Below are positions 16,313-25,715 of a DNA stretch of 64,000 nt, in pieces. The stretch's first letter is position 1. Each line of letters starts with the position of its first letter. Source of the DNA: APNM01 sp040361335 (GTDB taxonomy: Bacteria; Pseudomonadota; Gammaproteobacteria; Nevskiales; Salinisphaeraceae). A model generated the notes under the pieces. It did not search any database, was not told where the DNA came from, and saw nothing but the letters and a program-made list of their open reading frames with translations. The position numbers were made by a program, and so were the translations under genes. Location of the stretch: positions 124,001 to 188,000 of the forward strand of contig NZ_APNM01000001.1 of assembly GCF_040361335.1 (NCBI RefSeq), given 5' to 3'.

Positions 16313-17773
16313 ATGAAAGAGATCAAGCATTTCATTAACGGCGAGTACGTTGGCTCGGCCGGCGGACGGGTATTCGATGCTATCTCGCCGGTCACCGGCG
16401 AGAAGATTGCCACCGTGCACGAAGGTGCCCGGGAAGAGATCGATCGCGCGGTGGCTTCGGCGCGGGCGGCCCTGGACGGCGATTGGGGTCACATGCCGGT
16501 CACCGAGCGCATGGCACTGCTGCACAAGGTGGCCGAAGGGATCGACGAGCGCTTTGAGGCGTTCCTCGCCGCGGAGTGCGAGGACACTGGCAAGCCACGG
16601 TCGATGGCCAGCCATATCGACATCCCCAGGGGAGCGGCGAACTTCAAGATCTTCGCGGATCTGGTGAAGAACGTGCCCACCGAGAGTTTCCACATGGACA
16701 CGCCGGATGGCGCCGGTGCACTGAACTACGCGATCCGTCGCCCCAAGGGCGTGGTGGGGGTGATCTCGCCGTGGAATCTACCGCTGTTGCTGATGACTTG
16801 GAAGGTCGGACCAGCGCTCGCTTGTGGCAATACGGTGGTGGTCAAGCCTTCGGAGGAAACGCCCCAAACCACGGCGTTGCTCGGCGAGGTCATGAACGAC
16901 GCCGGTATTCCCGAGGGCGTGTACAACGTCGTCCACGGTTTCGGTCCGGACTCCGCCGGCGCCTATCTCACCCAGCACCATGACGTGGACGCGCTTACCT
17001 TCACCGGCGAGACCGCCACCGGCACCGCCATCATGAAGGCAGCGGCCGATGGCATCCGCGATGTCTCCTTCGAACTGGGAGGCAAGAATCCGGCGATAGT
17101 CTTTGCGGATGCCGACCTCGACAAGGCTATCGAGGGCACCATGCGCTCAGCGTTCGCCAACTGCGGTCAGGTCTGCTTCGGCACCGAACGCGTTTATGTG
17201 GAGCGGCCAGTGTTCAACGAATTCGTCCGTCGTCTGAAGGAAGGCGCCGAAACGCTGAAGATGGGCCCGAGTCAGGACCCGGACGTCAACTTCGGCCCGC
17301 TGATCAGCCGCGAACACAGGGACAAGGTTCTAAGTTACTACCGCCTGGCCGAGGAGGAGGGTGGCACCGTGGTCACGGGCGGCGGTGTCCCCGAGATGCC
17401 CGACGAGTACGCGGGCGGTGCCTGGGTACAGCCCACCATCTGGACCGGTCTGGCCGATGATGCCCGGGTAGTGCGCGAAGAGATATTTGGACCCTGCTGC
17501 CACATCCGTCCCTTCGACAGCGAGTATGAGGCGGTGTGGCTTGCCAATGACACCGAGTACGGCCTCGCCGCCACTATCTGGACCCGGGACCTTTCCCGGG
17601 CCAACCGAGTGGCGCGACGGCTGGAGGCTGGCCTGCTGTGGGTCAACAGCTGGTTTCTCCGCGACCTGCGAACCCCCTTTGGCGGCATGAAAATGTCCGG
17701 CATCGGACGCGAGGGCGGGGTGCATGGGCTGGAGTTCTACTCCGAGCTCAGCAATGTCTGCATCAAGCTCTGA
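16313..17773 (+). CDS. dmpC: 2-hydroxymuconic semialdehyde dehydrogenase
   Basis: 486 aa from ATG 16313, the exact length of DmpC/XylG. It is an aldehyde dehydrogenase with NAD-binding SPWNLPLLLMTWK and TFTGETATGTAIM, catalytic Glu in FELGGKNP and catalytic Cys in NCGQVCFGTERVYVE. It oxidises the ring-cleavage product to 2-hydroxymuconate, starting the 4-oxalocrotonate branch used for phenol and unsubstituted catechol. Upstream in-frame codons overlap the previous gene and were rejected. AGGTGAG precedes the start. Confidence 0.96.
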   Translation: MKEIKHFINGEYVGSAGGRVFDAISPVTGEKIATVHEGAREEIDRAVASARAALDGDWGHMPVTERMALLHKVAEGIDERFEAFLAAECEDTGKPRSMASHIDIPRGAANFKIFADLVKNVPTESFHMDTPDGAGALNYAIRRPKGVVGVISPWNLPLLLMTWKVGPALACGNTVVVKPSEETPQTTALLGEVMNDAGIPEGVYNVVHGFGPDSAGAYLTQHHDVDALTFTGETATGTAIMKAAADGIRDVSFELGGKNPAIVFADADLDKAIEGTMRSAFANCGQVCFGTERVYVERPVFNEFVRRLKEGAETLKMGPSQDPDVNFGPLISREHRDKVLSYYRLAEEEGGTVVTGGGVPEMPDEYAGGAWVQPTIWTGLADDARVVREEIFGPCCHIRPFDSEYEAVWLANDTEYGLAATIWTRDLSRANRVARRLEAGLLWVNSWFLRDLRTPFGGMKMSGIGREGGVHGLEFYSELSNVCIKL

Positions 17774-17784
17774 GGTGATGGGTC

Positions 17785-18612
17785 ATGGATGCCCGAGCCA
17801 ATCCGGAGGTCGACTTAAGTATCAAGGCCGCCGGTATCGAAACCAATTACCACGATCACGGCCGGGGAGAGCCGGTCTTGTTCCTGCACGGTTCCGGCCC
17901 CGGTGTCAGTGCGTGGGCGAACTGGCGTCTCACGCTGTCCGCGCTGGCGACGTCCCGGCGTGTCGTCGCACCCGACATCGTGGGCTTCGGTTTCACCGAG
18001 CGGCCCGTAGGCATCGAGTACACATCGAATCAATGGGTGCGTCATGCCATCGGCGTCCTCGATGCTTTGGATCTGGACCGGGTGGACTTGGTCGGGAATT
18101 CCTTCGGCGGGAGTCTCGCCCTGCGACTGGCGCTGGAGCATCCGGAGCGGGTTCGCAAGCTCGTACTGATGGGGGCGGTCAGCCTGTCTTTCCCGCTGAC
18201 CGAGGGGCTGGACCGTGTCTGGGGCTACGAGCCCTCCCTGAGAAACATGCGCGCGCTCATCGAGCTGTTCGCCTACGACCAGTCGCTGGCCAGCGACGAT
18301 ATCGCGGCGCTGCGCCATTACGCGAGCACACGTCCCGGCGTGCAGGAAGCCTATGCCGCGATGTTTCCGGCTCCGCGGCAACGGTGGGTGGATCGGCTCG
18401 CCAGCCGCGAGGACGAGCTGGCCGGACTGCCCAACGAGACCCTGATTGTGCACGGCCGGGAAGACCGGGTGATCCCGGTAGAGGTCTCGGAGCGTGCGTT
18501 CCGCTTGATCGACCGGGCCCAGCTGCATCTCTTCGGCCGCTGCGGCCACTGGGTCCAGATCGAGCATGCCCGGCGCTTCAACGCGCTTCTGGCGGGCTTC
18601 CTGGCCGAATAG
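17785..18612 (+). CDS. dmpD: 2-hydroxymuconic semialdehyde hydrolase
   Basis: 275 aa alpha/beta hydrolase of the DmpD/XylF type. The nucleophile is Ser106 in GNSFGG, with the acid in VHGREDRVIP and His in CGHWVQIEH. The oxyanion region HGSGPGVSAWANW is diagnostic for meta-cleavage product hydrolases. It splits the ring-cleavage product to formate or a carboxylate plus 2-hydroxypenta-2,4-dienoate. It serves the hydrolytic branch, used mainly for alkylcatechols. It starts 11 bp after dmpC. Confidence 0.95.
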   Translation: MDARANPEVDLSIKAAGIETNYHDHGRGEPVLFLHGSGPGVSAWANWRLTLSALATSRRVVAPDIVGFGFTERPVGIEYTSNQWVRHAIGVLDALDLDRVDLVGNSFGGSLALRLALEHPERVRKLVLMGAVSLSFPLTEGLDRVWGYEPSLRNMRALIELFAYDQSLASDDIAALRHYASTRPGVQEAYAAMFPAPRQRWVDRLASREDELAGLPNETLIVHGREDRVIPVEVSERAFRLIDRAQLHLFGRCGHWVQIEHARRFNALLAGFLAE

Positions 18613-18643
18613 TGCGGACGGATTAAAAGGAGGAGGCCACCAC

Positions 18644-19429
18644 GTGGACCAGCAGACCATACAGACCCTGGGCGACGAACTCTACGAGGCGCTGCGCGCC
18701 CAATCCACCGTCACACCCCTAACCGAACGGCACGCGGATATCAGCATCGAGGATGCCTACTACATCTCCATGCGCATGCTGGAACGACGCAAGGCGGACG
18801 GTGAACGGGTCATCGGCAAGAAGATCGGTGTCACCAGCAAGGCCGTCCAGGCCATGCTCGACGTCCACCAGCCGGACTTCGGTTACCTCACCGACGCCAT
18901 GCTCTTCGGCAACGGCGAGGAACTATCGATCAGCGAACATCTCGTCGCGCCTCGGGCCGAGGGCGAGGTCGCCTTCGTGCTCAAGCGTGATCTCGAGGGC
19001 CCCGGCGTCACCAACGCCGAGGTGTTACGCGCCACGGAGTGCGTCATGCCCTGCTTCGAGATCGTCGATTCCCGCATCCGCGACTGGAAGATCAGGATCC
19101 AGGACACCGTGGCTGACAACGCATCCTGCGGGCTATTTGTTCTGGGCGACCAGATCGTCGATCCGCGCCGGGTGGACCTGTCCGTCTGCGGCATGGTGGT
19201 GGAGAAGAACGGCGAGGTGGTCAGTACCGGCTCGGGCGCCGCGGCGCTGGGCTCGCCGGTGAACTGTGTGGCCTGGCTGGCCAACACTCTGGGCGAGTTC
19301 GGCATCAAGCTCGAAGCCGGCGAGGTGATCCTCTCCGGCTCCCTGGTGCCACTGTTGCCCATTCAGCCGGGTGAATCCATGCAGCTGAGTATCGGCGGCA
19401 TCGGTACCGCGTCCACGCGGTTCGTCTGA
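18644..19429 (+). CDS. dmpE: 2-hydroxypent-2,4-dienoate hydratase
   Basis: 261 aa from GTG 18644, chosen because AGGAGGAGG lies seven bases upstream and the length equals DmpE/XylJ. GKKIGVTSKAVQAMLDVHQPDFGYLTDAM and APRAEGEVAFVLKRDL are conserved in the hydratase/decarboxylase family. It adds water to the dienoate to give 4-hydroxy-2-oxovalerate. It is homologous to dmpH (21477), and the two proteins act in one complex in Pseudomonas. Confidence 0.95.
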   Translation: MDQQTIQTLGDELYEALRAQSTVTPLTERHADISIEDAYYISMRMLERRKADGERVIGKKIGVTSKAVQAMLDVHQPDFGYLTDAMLFGNGEELSISEHLVAPRAEGEVAFVLKRDLEGPGVTNAEVLRATECVMPCFEIVDSRIRDWKIRIQDTVADNASCGLFVLGDQIVDPRRVDLSVCGMVVEKNGEVVSTGSGAAALGSPVNCVAWLANTLGEFGIKLEAGEVILSGSLVPLLPIQPGESMQLSIGGIGTASTRFV

Positions 19430-19461
19430 GTCGCGTGCCGAATTCGACGGAGGAAACGGAA

Positions 19462-20421
19462 ATGACCATGAAAGCGGCGGTGATCGGATCCGGCAACATC
19501 GGCACGGACCTGATGATCAAGATCATGCGCAATGCCCGTCATCTGGAGATGGCGGTGATGGTGGGCATCGACCCTGAATCCGACGGCCTAGCCCGCGCCA
19601 AGCGCTTGGGTGTGGCCACCTGCGCCGAGGGTGTGGACGGGTTAATCGCGATGTCCGAGTTCGCCGACATCGACGTGGTCTTCGACGCCACCTCGGCAAA
19701 AGCGCACCTGCATAACGACCGGCGGCTGCGGGAGGTCAAGCCCGCCATACAGGTAATCGACCTCACCCCGGCGGCGACGGGCCCCTACTGCATTCCCGTG
19801 GTCAACCTGGACCAGATCTTGGTGGCCGAGGGCGTGAATAACGTCAACATGGTCACCTGTGGTGGTCAGGCTACGGTACCCATGGTGGCGGCCGTGGCGA
19901 GCGTGGCCGAGGTGCGCTACGCGGAGATCGTCGCCTCCATCTCCAGCCGGTCAGCGGGTCCGGGCACACGGGCGAACATCGATGAGTTCACGGAGACCAC
20001 TGCCATGGCGCTGGAGCGCGTCGGCGGCGCGAAGCGAGGCAAGGCCATCATTATTCTCAACCCAGCCGAGCCACCGCTGCTCATGCGCGATACTGTGTAT
20101 ACGCTCTCGCCCTTGGATGCCGACGAGGCCCGGATCGAGTCGGCCGTCAATGCCATGGTCGAGCGGGTAGCGAACTACGTACCCGGCTATCGGCTCAAGC
20201 AACAGCTGCAGTTCGAGCGCTTCGACGATACCCGTCCCCTGAATGTGCCAGGTATCGGCAAGGTCGCCGGCCTCAAGACCACCATCTTCCTGGAGGTGGA
20301 GGGTGCCGCCCACTACCTGCCGGCCTACGCGGGTAACCTGGACATCATGACTTCGGCGGCCCTGGCCACGGCGGAGCGTTTCGCCGAGCGCGTCAGCGAG
20401 ACCGCGGGTGCTACCGCCTGA
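19462..20421 (+). CDS. dmpF: Acetaldehyde dehydrogenase (acylating)
   Basis: 319 aa from ATG 19462 with GGAGGA at 19449-19454. The NAD-binding AVIGSGNIGTDLMIKIM opens the protein, and the catalytic Cys lies in NMVTCGGQATVPMV. It converts acetaldehyde, NAD and CoA to acetyl-CoA. The family channels acetaldehyde from the aldolase DmpG, encoded 15 bp downstream. The spacing and order are those of the classical dmp operon. Confidence 0.96.
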   Translation: MTMKAAVIGSGNIGTDLMIKIMRNARHLEMAVMVGIDPESDGLARAKRLGVATCAEGVDGLIAMSEFADIDVVFDATSAKAHLHNDRRLREVKPAIQVIDLTPAATGPYCIPVVNLDQILVAEGVNNVNMVTCGGQATVPMVAAVASVAEVRYAEIVASISSRSAGPGTRANIDEFTETTAMALERVGGAKRGKAIIILNPAEPPLLMRDTVYTLSPLDADEARIESAVNAMVERVANYVPGYRLKQQLQFERFDDTRPLNVPGIGKVAGLKTTIFLEVEGAAHYLPAYAGNLDIMTSAALATAERFAERVSETAGATA

Positions 20422-20436
20422 GGGGGAGGGAATACC

Positions 20437-21480
20437 ATGGACAAAAAACTCTACATCTCCGACGTGACCCTGCGGGACGGCTCCCACGCCATCCGCCACC
20501 AGTACAGCGTGGACAACGCCCGACGCATCGCCGCGGCGCTGGACAAGGCCAAGGTGAACTCCATCGAGGTGGCCCACGGCGACGGCCTTAAGGGCAGTTC
20601 CTTCAACTACGGCTTCGGTGCCCACACCGACCTGGAATGGATCGAGGCCGTGGCCGACACGGTGAGTCACGCCAAGGTCGCCACGCTGCTGCTGCCCGGC
20701 ATCGGCACGGTGGAGGATCTGCGCGCCGCCTACAGTGCCGGTGCCCGCATCGTGCGTGTCGCTACCCATTGCACGGAGGCCGATGTCTCCAAACAGCACA
20801 TCGAGTATGCCCGTGAACTGGGCATGGACACGGTCGGCTTCCTGATGATGAGCCACATGCTTGAGCCGGCCAGACTGGCTGAGCAGGCCAAGCTGATGGA
20901 AAGCTACGGTGCGACCTGCATCTACGTGGTCGACTCCGCCGGCGCCATGACCATGGACGACATCCGGGGCCGTTTTCGGGCCTTCCGCGACGTTCTGGAG
21001 CCGGAAACGGAGCTCGGCATCCATGCCCACCACAATCTCAGTCTGGGCGTGGCCAATTCCATCGCTGCGGTGGAGGAAGGCGCCAACCGGGTGGACGCCA
21101 GCCTGACCGGTATGGGCGCCGGCGCCGGCAACGCGCCGCTGGAGGTGTTCATCGCCGCCGCCGACCGAATGGGCTGGCAGCACGGCTGCGATCTTTACGC
21201 CCTCATGGACGCCGCCGACGACATTGTCCGGCCGCTGCAGGATCGCCCCGTTCGCGTGGACCGAGAAACCCTGGCGTTGGGCTACGCGGGCGTCTATTCC
21301 AGCTTCCTGCGCCACGCCGAGGCGGCCGCCGAGCGCTACGACCTCAAGGCTGTCGACATCCTGGTGGAGCTGGGGCGGCGGCGCATGGTCGGCGGCCAGG
21401 AGGACATGATCGTGGACGTGGCACTGGATATGCGCCGCGCCCGCGAAGAGGCCGGCGCGGCCGTGGGAGGTCAGGCATGA
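20437..21480 (+). CDS. dmpG: 4-hydroxy-2-oxovalerate aldolase
   Basis: 347 aa, compared with about 345 for DmpG. It is an HMGL-type TIM barrel with the metal and catalytic motif VTLRDGSHAIRHQY near the N-terminus and GIHAHHNLSLGVANS carrying the metal-binding histidines. It cleaves 4-hydroxy-2-oxovalerate to pyruvate and acetaldehyde. The acetaldehyde is expected to pass directly to DmpF. Its stop overlaps the dmpH start (ATGA at 21477-21480), suggesting translational coupling. Confidence 0.96.
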   Translation: MDKKLYISDVTLRDGSHAIRHQYSVDNARRIAAALDKAKVNSIEVAHGDGLKGSSFNYGFGAHTDLEWIEAVADTVSHAKVATLLLPGIGTVEDLRAAYSAGARIVRVATHCTEADVSKQHIEYARELGMDTVGFLMMSHMLEPARLAEQAKLMESYGATCIYVVDSAGAMTMDDIRGRFRAFRDVLEPETELGIHAHHNLSLGVANSIAAVEEGANRVDASLTGMGAGAGNAPLEVFIAAADRMGWQHGCDLYALMDAADDIVRPLQDRPVRVDRETLALGYAGVYSSFLRHAEAAAERYDLKAVDILVELGRRRMVGGQEDMIVDVALDMRRAREEAGAAVGGQA

Positions 21481-22268
21481 GCACGCTGAGCCATGAGCAG
21501 ATCGAGTCCCTGTCGGAGCATCTGGAATCGGCCGAGCTCCAGGTCCGCGCGGTGCACAAGATAACCGACGACTACCCGGAGCTGGACTTCGAGGATGCTT
21601 ATGCCATTCAGTGGGCCACGCGCCGCCGCAAGGAAGGCCGGGGCAACCGGATCATCGGCCTGAAGATGGGCCTGACCTCCCGGGCCAAGATGAGGCAGAT
21701 GAGTGTAGAGGAACCCATCTATGGCTTCCTGGCGGACTACTTCCAGCAGGTCGAGGGCGGGGAGATCGATACCTCCAAGCTCATCCACCCGAAGGTGGAG
21801 GCGGAGATCGCCTTCGTCACAAAGGCCCCGCTGCGCGGCCCCGGTTGCCACGTGGGCCAGGTGTTGGCCGCCACGGACTTCGTGATCCCGGCGGTGGAGA
21901 TCATCGACAGCCGCTACGAAAACTTCCGTTTCGACCTGCCCAGCGTCGTGGCCGATAACGCCTCCTCGTCCCGGTTCGTCACCGGCGGCGGCATACTGAG
22001 CCCGTGGGAAACGGACCTGCGCACGGTGGGCGTGGTGCTGGAGAAGAACGGCGACCCGGTCGAGGTGGGCGCCGGCGCGGCGGTGATCAACCACCCGGCC
22101 TCCAGCGTGGCCCTGCTTGCCAACATGCTGGCGCAGCGCGACGAGGAGATTCCGGCGGGCAGCCTGATCCTCTCCGGCGGCATCACCGCTGCGGTTGCCG
22201 TGGAAGCCGGCGATAACGTCACCATGCGCGCCCAAGGCATGGGTTCGGTATCCATGCGTTTCGTTTGA
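21477..22268 (+). CDS. dmpH: 4-oxalocrotonate decarboxylase
   Basis: 263 aa, compared with 264 for DmpH. It is a paralogue of dmpE: GLKMGLTSRAKMRQMSVEEPIYGFLADYF and HPKVEAEIAFVTKAPLRGPGCH align with the same family motifs. It removes CO2 from the keto form of 4-oxalocrotonate to give 2-hydroxypenta-2,4-dienoate. It overlaps dmpG by four bases. The 133-bp gap before dmpI shows no gene. Confidence 0.94.
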   Translation: MSTLSHEQIESLSEHLESAELQVRAVHKITDDYPELDFEDAYAIQWATRRRKEGRGNRIIGLKMGLTSRAKMRQMSVEEPIYGFLADYFQQVEGGEIDTSKLIHPKVEAEIAFVTKAPLRGPGCHVGQVLAATDFVIPAVEIIDSRYENFRFDLPSVVADNASSSRFVTGGGILSPWETDLRTVGVVLEKNGDPVEVGAGAAVINHPASSVALLANMLAQRDEEIPAGSLILSGGITAAVAVEAGDNVTMRAQGMGSVSMRFV

Positions 22269-22401
22269 ACGGCCGGAAAACGTTCACCACGGGTGAGTGC
22301 GAATCAATCGAGGAATCGTGGCATGCGTCACTCCGTCGGCTTCGCGGTCGGACGGTAACGGCGGCCCATGCCGCGATTCCGGAGCGAGACGAGGAGGAAT
22401 C

Positions 22402-22593
22402 ATGCCCATCGCGCATATCAACATCATGGAAGGTCGGGACGACGAGAAGAAGGAGAAGCTCATCAGTGCAGTCACCGACGCGATCTGCGACAGCCTGGGC
22501 TCTCCCCGGGAAAGCGTCAGGGTGCTCATCCACGAGGTGCCCAAGAGCCAGTGGGGGATCGGCGGCGAGACCGCGATGAAGCTAGGGCGCTGA
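22402..22593 (+). CDS. dmpI: 4-oxalocrotonate tautomerase
   Basis: 63 aa, the exact length of DmpI/XylH. Pro at position 2 (MPIAHINIMEGR) becomes the N-terminal catalytic base after Met removal, and the conserved Arg pair is visible in GRDDEK and SPRESVRVLI. It isomerises 2-hydroxymuconate to 4-oxalocrotonate. GAGGAGGAAT precedes the start. Confidence 0.95.
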   Translation: MPIAHINIMEGRDDEKKEKLISAVTDAICDSLGSPRESVRVLIHEVPKSQWGIGGETAMKLGR

Positions 22594-22681
22594 GGGAATC
22601 CGTCAATTCGGTACGGATTAGGCAATGCCGTTTCCCGAATCAACGAAGCAGCCAATGAACGCCTTTAAAGCCGGAGCAGTC

Positions 22682-23275
22682 ATGACTGAGCGGGTCGGGG
22701 TGACCGTCTTTTTCAACTTCCGCAGCCCCTACTGCTACCTGGCGTCGAAGACCATGTTCTCCCTTTTCGACGATTTTCACGCCGAACTGGTGTGGCGGCC
22801 GCTGGGCGGTTGGGCCGGACGCTCGCCACCGGATCGGGCCCGGAAGAAGCGGTCGATCGCCAGACAGGATGTGGCGCGCTTCGCCCGGCGCATGGGGATT
22901 CCGCTGAATCCGCCGCCCGCGGACACCGATCCGACCCCCGCCGGCGCGGCTTCGTTGCTGGCTCAGTCTCGCGGCGTACTCCGACCCTATGTCGAAGAGG
23001 TGATGCGGGCGGAGTGGACTGAGGGGCGGGACATTGGTGACCTGGAAGTGCTTGCCGCCGTAGCAGGGCGAATCGGTCTGGATCGGGCAGCGCTGCTTGA
23101 TGCCGCCCGTAGCCCTCAGCGCCAGGCACAGCTTGATCGTAACTGGGAGGCAGCCGAACGATGGGGCGTCTTCGGCGTGCCGACTTTCGTTATCGGGGAC
23201 GAGATATTCTGGGGCCAGGATCGCCTCGATTTCGTTCGCGAACATCTCCGAGAACTGCGCTTGGCTCGTCTTTGA
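22682..23275 (+). CDS. 2-hydroxychromene-2-carboxylate isomerase-like (DsbA fold)
   Basis: 197 aa from ATG 22682 with GGAG five bases upstream; two earlier in-frame ATGs lack a site. FNFRSPYCYLASKTMF carries the Ser-Pro-Tyr glutathione-contact motif of kappa-class glutathione transferases and NahD-type isomerases. GVFGVPTFVIGDEIFWGQDRLDFVREHL is the typical C-terminus. In naphthalene degradation NahD rearranges hydroxychromene carboxylate. Here it follows a phenol pathway, so its real substrate is uncertain. It is the last gene before the tRNA-associated repeats. Confidence 0.82.
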   Translation: MTERVGVTVFFNFRSPYCYLASKTMFSLFDDFHAELVWRPLGGWAGRSPPDRARKKRSIARQDVARFARRMGIPLNPPPADTDPTPAGAASLLAQSRGVLRPYVEEVMRAEWTEGRDIGDLEVLAAVAGRIGLDRAALLDAARSPQRQAQLDRNWEAAERWGVFGVPTFVIGDEIFWGQDRLDFVREHLRELRLARL

Positions 23276-23330
23276 GGTCGACATGAGCTCTCTTGCGGTA
23301 GGCCCGAAGCGGCGACAGCCGTGCCAAGGC

Positions 23331-23415
23331 AATAATCTGTTGGTTCGCGCCGGCGGTAACGACGTTGATGGCTGTGATTGACGAGGCGGGTGTTGGTGGG
23401 GCCCCGGGGACTTGA
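23331..23415 (-). repeat. Displaced copy of tRNA 3' end plus flank (85-bp direct repeat, copy 1)
   Basis: This segment is identical to 23516-23600 except for one base (G at 23401, C at 23586). On the minus strand it starts with the last 22 bases of the tRNA-Ile gene (TCAAGTCCCCGGGG...CCACCA) and continues with the same 63-bp downstream flank. A copied tRNA 3' end is typical of an integrase attachment site. No integrase gene remains between the copies. The 100 bp between them hold an 8-bp-stem hairpin (23416-23438) and no gene. Confidence 0.85.
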
Positions 23416-23515
23416 CCGATTCGCCGGGAGCGAATCGGCGCGAGCGTGAGCGAGTCCGCCAGGACGCGGCCCAGGGATGGGCCGAGCAACCCCGAACCGA
23501 CAACCGTCACAGTGG

Positions 23516-23600
23516 AATAATCTGTTGGTTCGCGCCGGCGGTAACGACGTTGATGGCTGTGATTGACGAGGCGGGTGTTGGTGGGCCCCCGGGGACTTGA
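23516..23600 (-). repeat. 85-bp direct repeat, copy 2, including the real tRNA 3' end
   Basis: This is the partner of 23331-23415, offset by 185 bp. It overlaps the 3' end of the intact tRNA (23579-23600). Its far end (ATAATCTGTTGGTTCG on the plus strand) is also an inverted copy of the tRNA anticodon and variable region at 23607-23622, so the tRNA and its trailer can form a long stem. Confidence 0.85.
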
Positions 23601-23655
23601 ACCCCGAACCAACAGATTATGAGTCTGCTGCTCTGACCAGTTGAGCTAGAGGCCC
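23579..23655 (-). tRNA. ileX: tRNA-Ile(CAU), lysidine-type
   Basis: 77 nt with encoded CCA. The cloverleaf is complete: acceptor GGGCCTC with GGGGCCC, D stem GCTC/GAGC, anticodon stem GCAGA/TCTGT around loop CTCATAA, and T stem CGGGG/CCCCG around TTCAAGT. The anticodon CAU could be Met or Ile. C4-G69 and C5-G68 are the known TilS recognition pairs, and the anticodon-arm bases match Ile2 rather than elongator Met. I therefore call it tRNA-Ile2, read as AUA after lysidine modification. It lies beside rpoD. Confidence 0.85.
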
Positions 23656-23666
23656 TGGAGGAGGGT

Positions 23667-23738
23667 GCAGGTTACAGATTACAGGTTACAGGGGAAGAGC
23701 GTGTCGCCCCGTGCCCTGTAACCTGTGCCCCGTAACCC
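23667..23738. repeat. Heptamer inverted repeat, GRTTACA family
   Basis: The left arm reads GGTTACA, GATTACA, GGTTACA, GGGG (period 7). The right arm CCCTGTAACCTGTGCCCCGTAACC is its approximate reverse complement. It separates rpoD from the tRNA. Related copies are at 27471-27505 and 32111-32200. Confidence 0.85.
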
Positions 23739-23740
23739 GG

Positions 23741-25591
<1,851 letters not shown>

Positions 25592-25715
25592 GCTCGCCTG
25601 CCGTGTCATGCTGCCCCGATGTCTGCGCCCGTCGCATCACAGCGACGCGGCTGTAACGCATGAAAACGCACCAGTATAGCGCCGCGGCCGTTTCCATGTC
25701 ATCCGAACACGCCCC

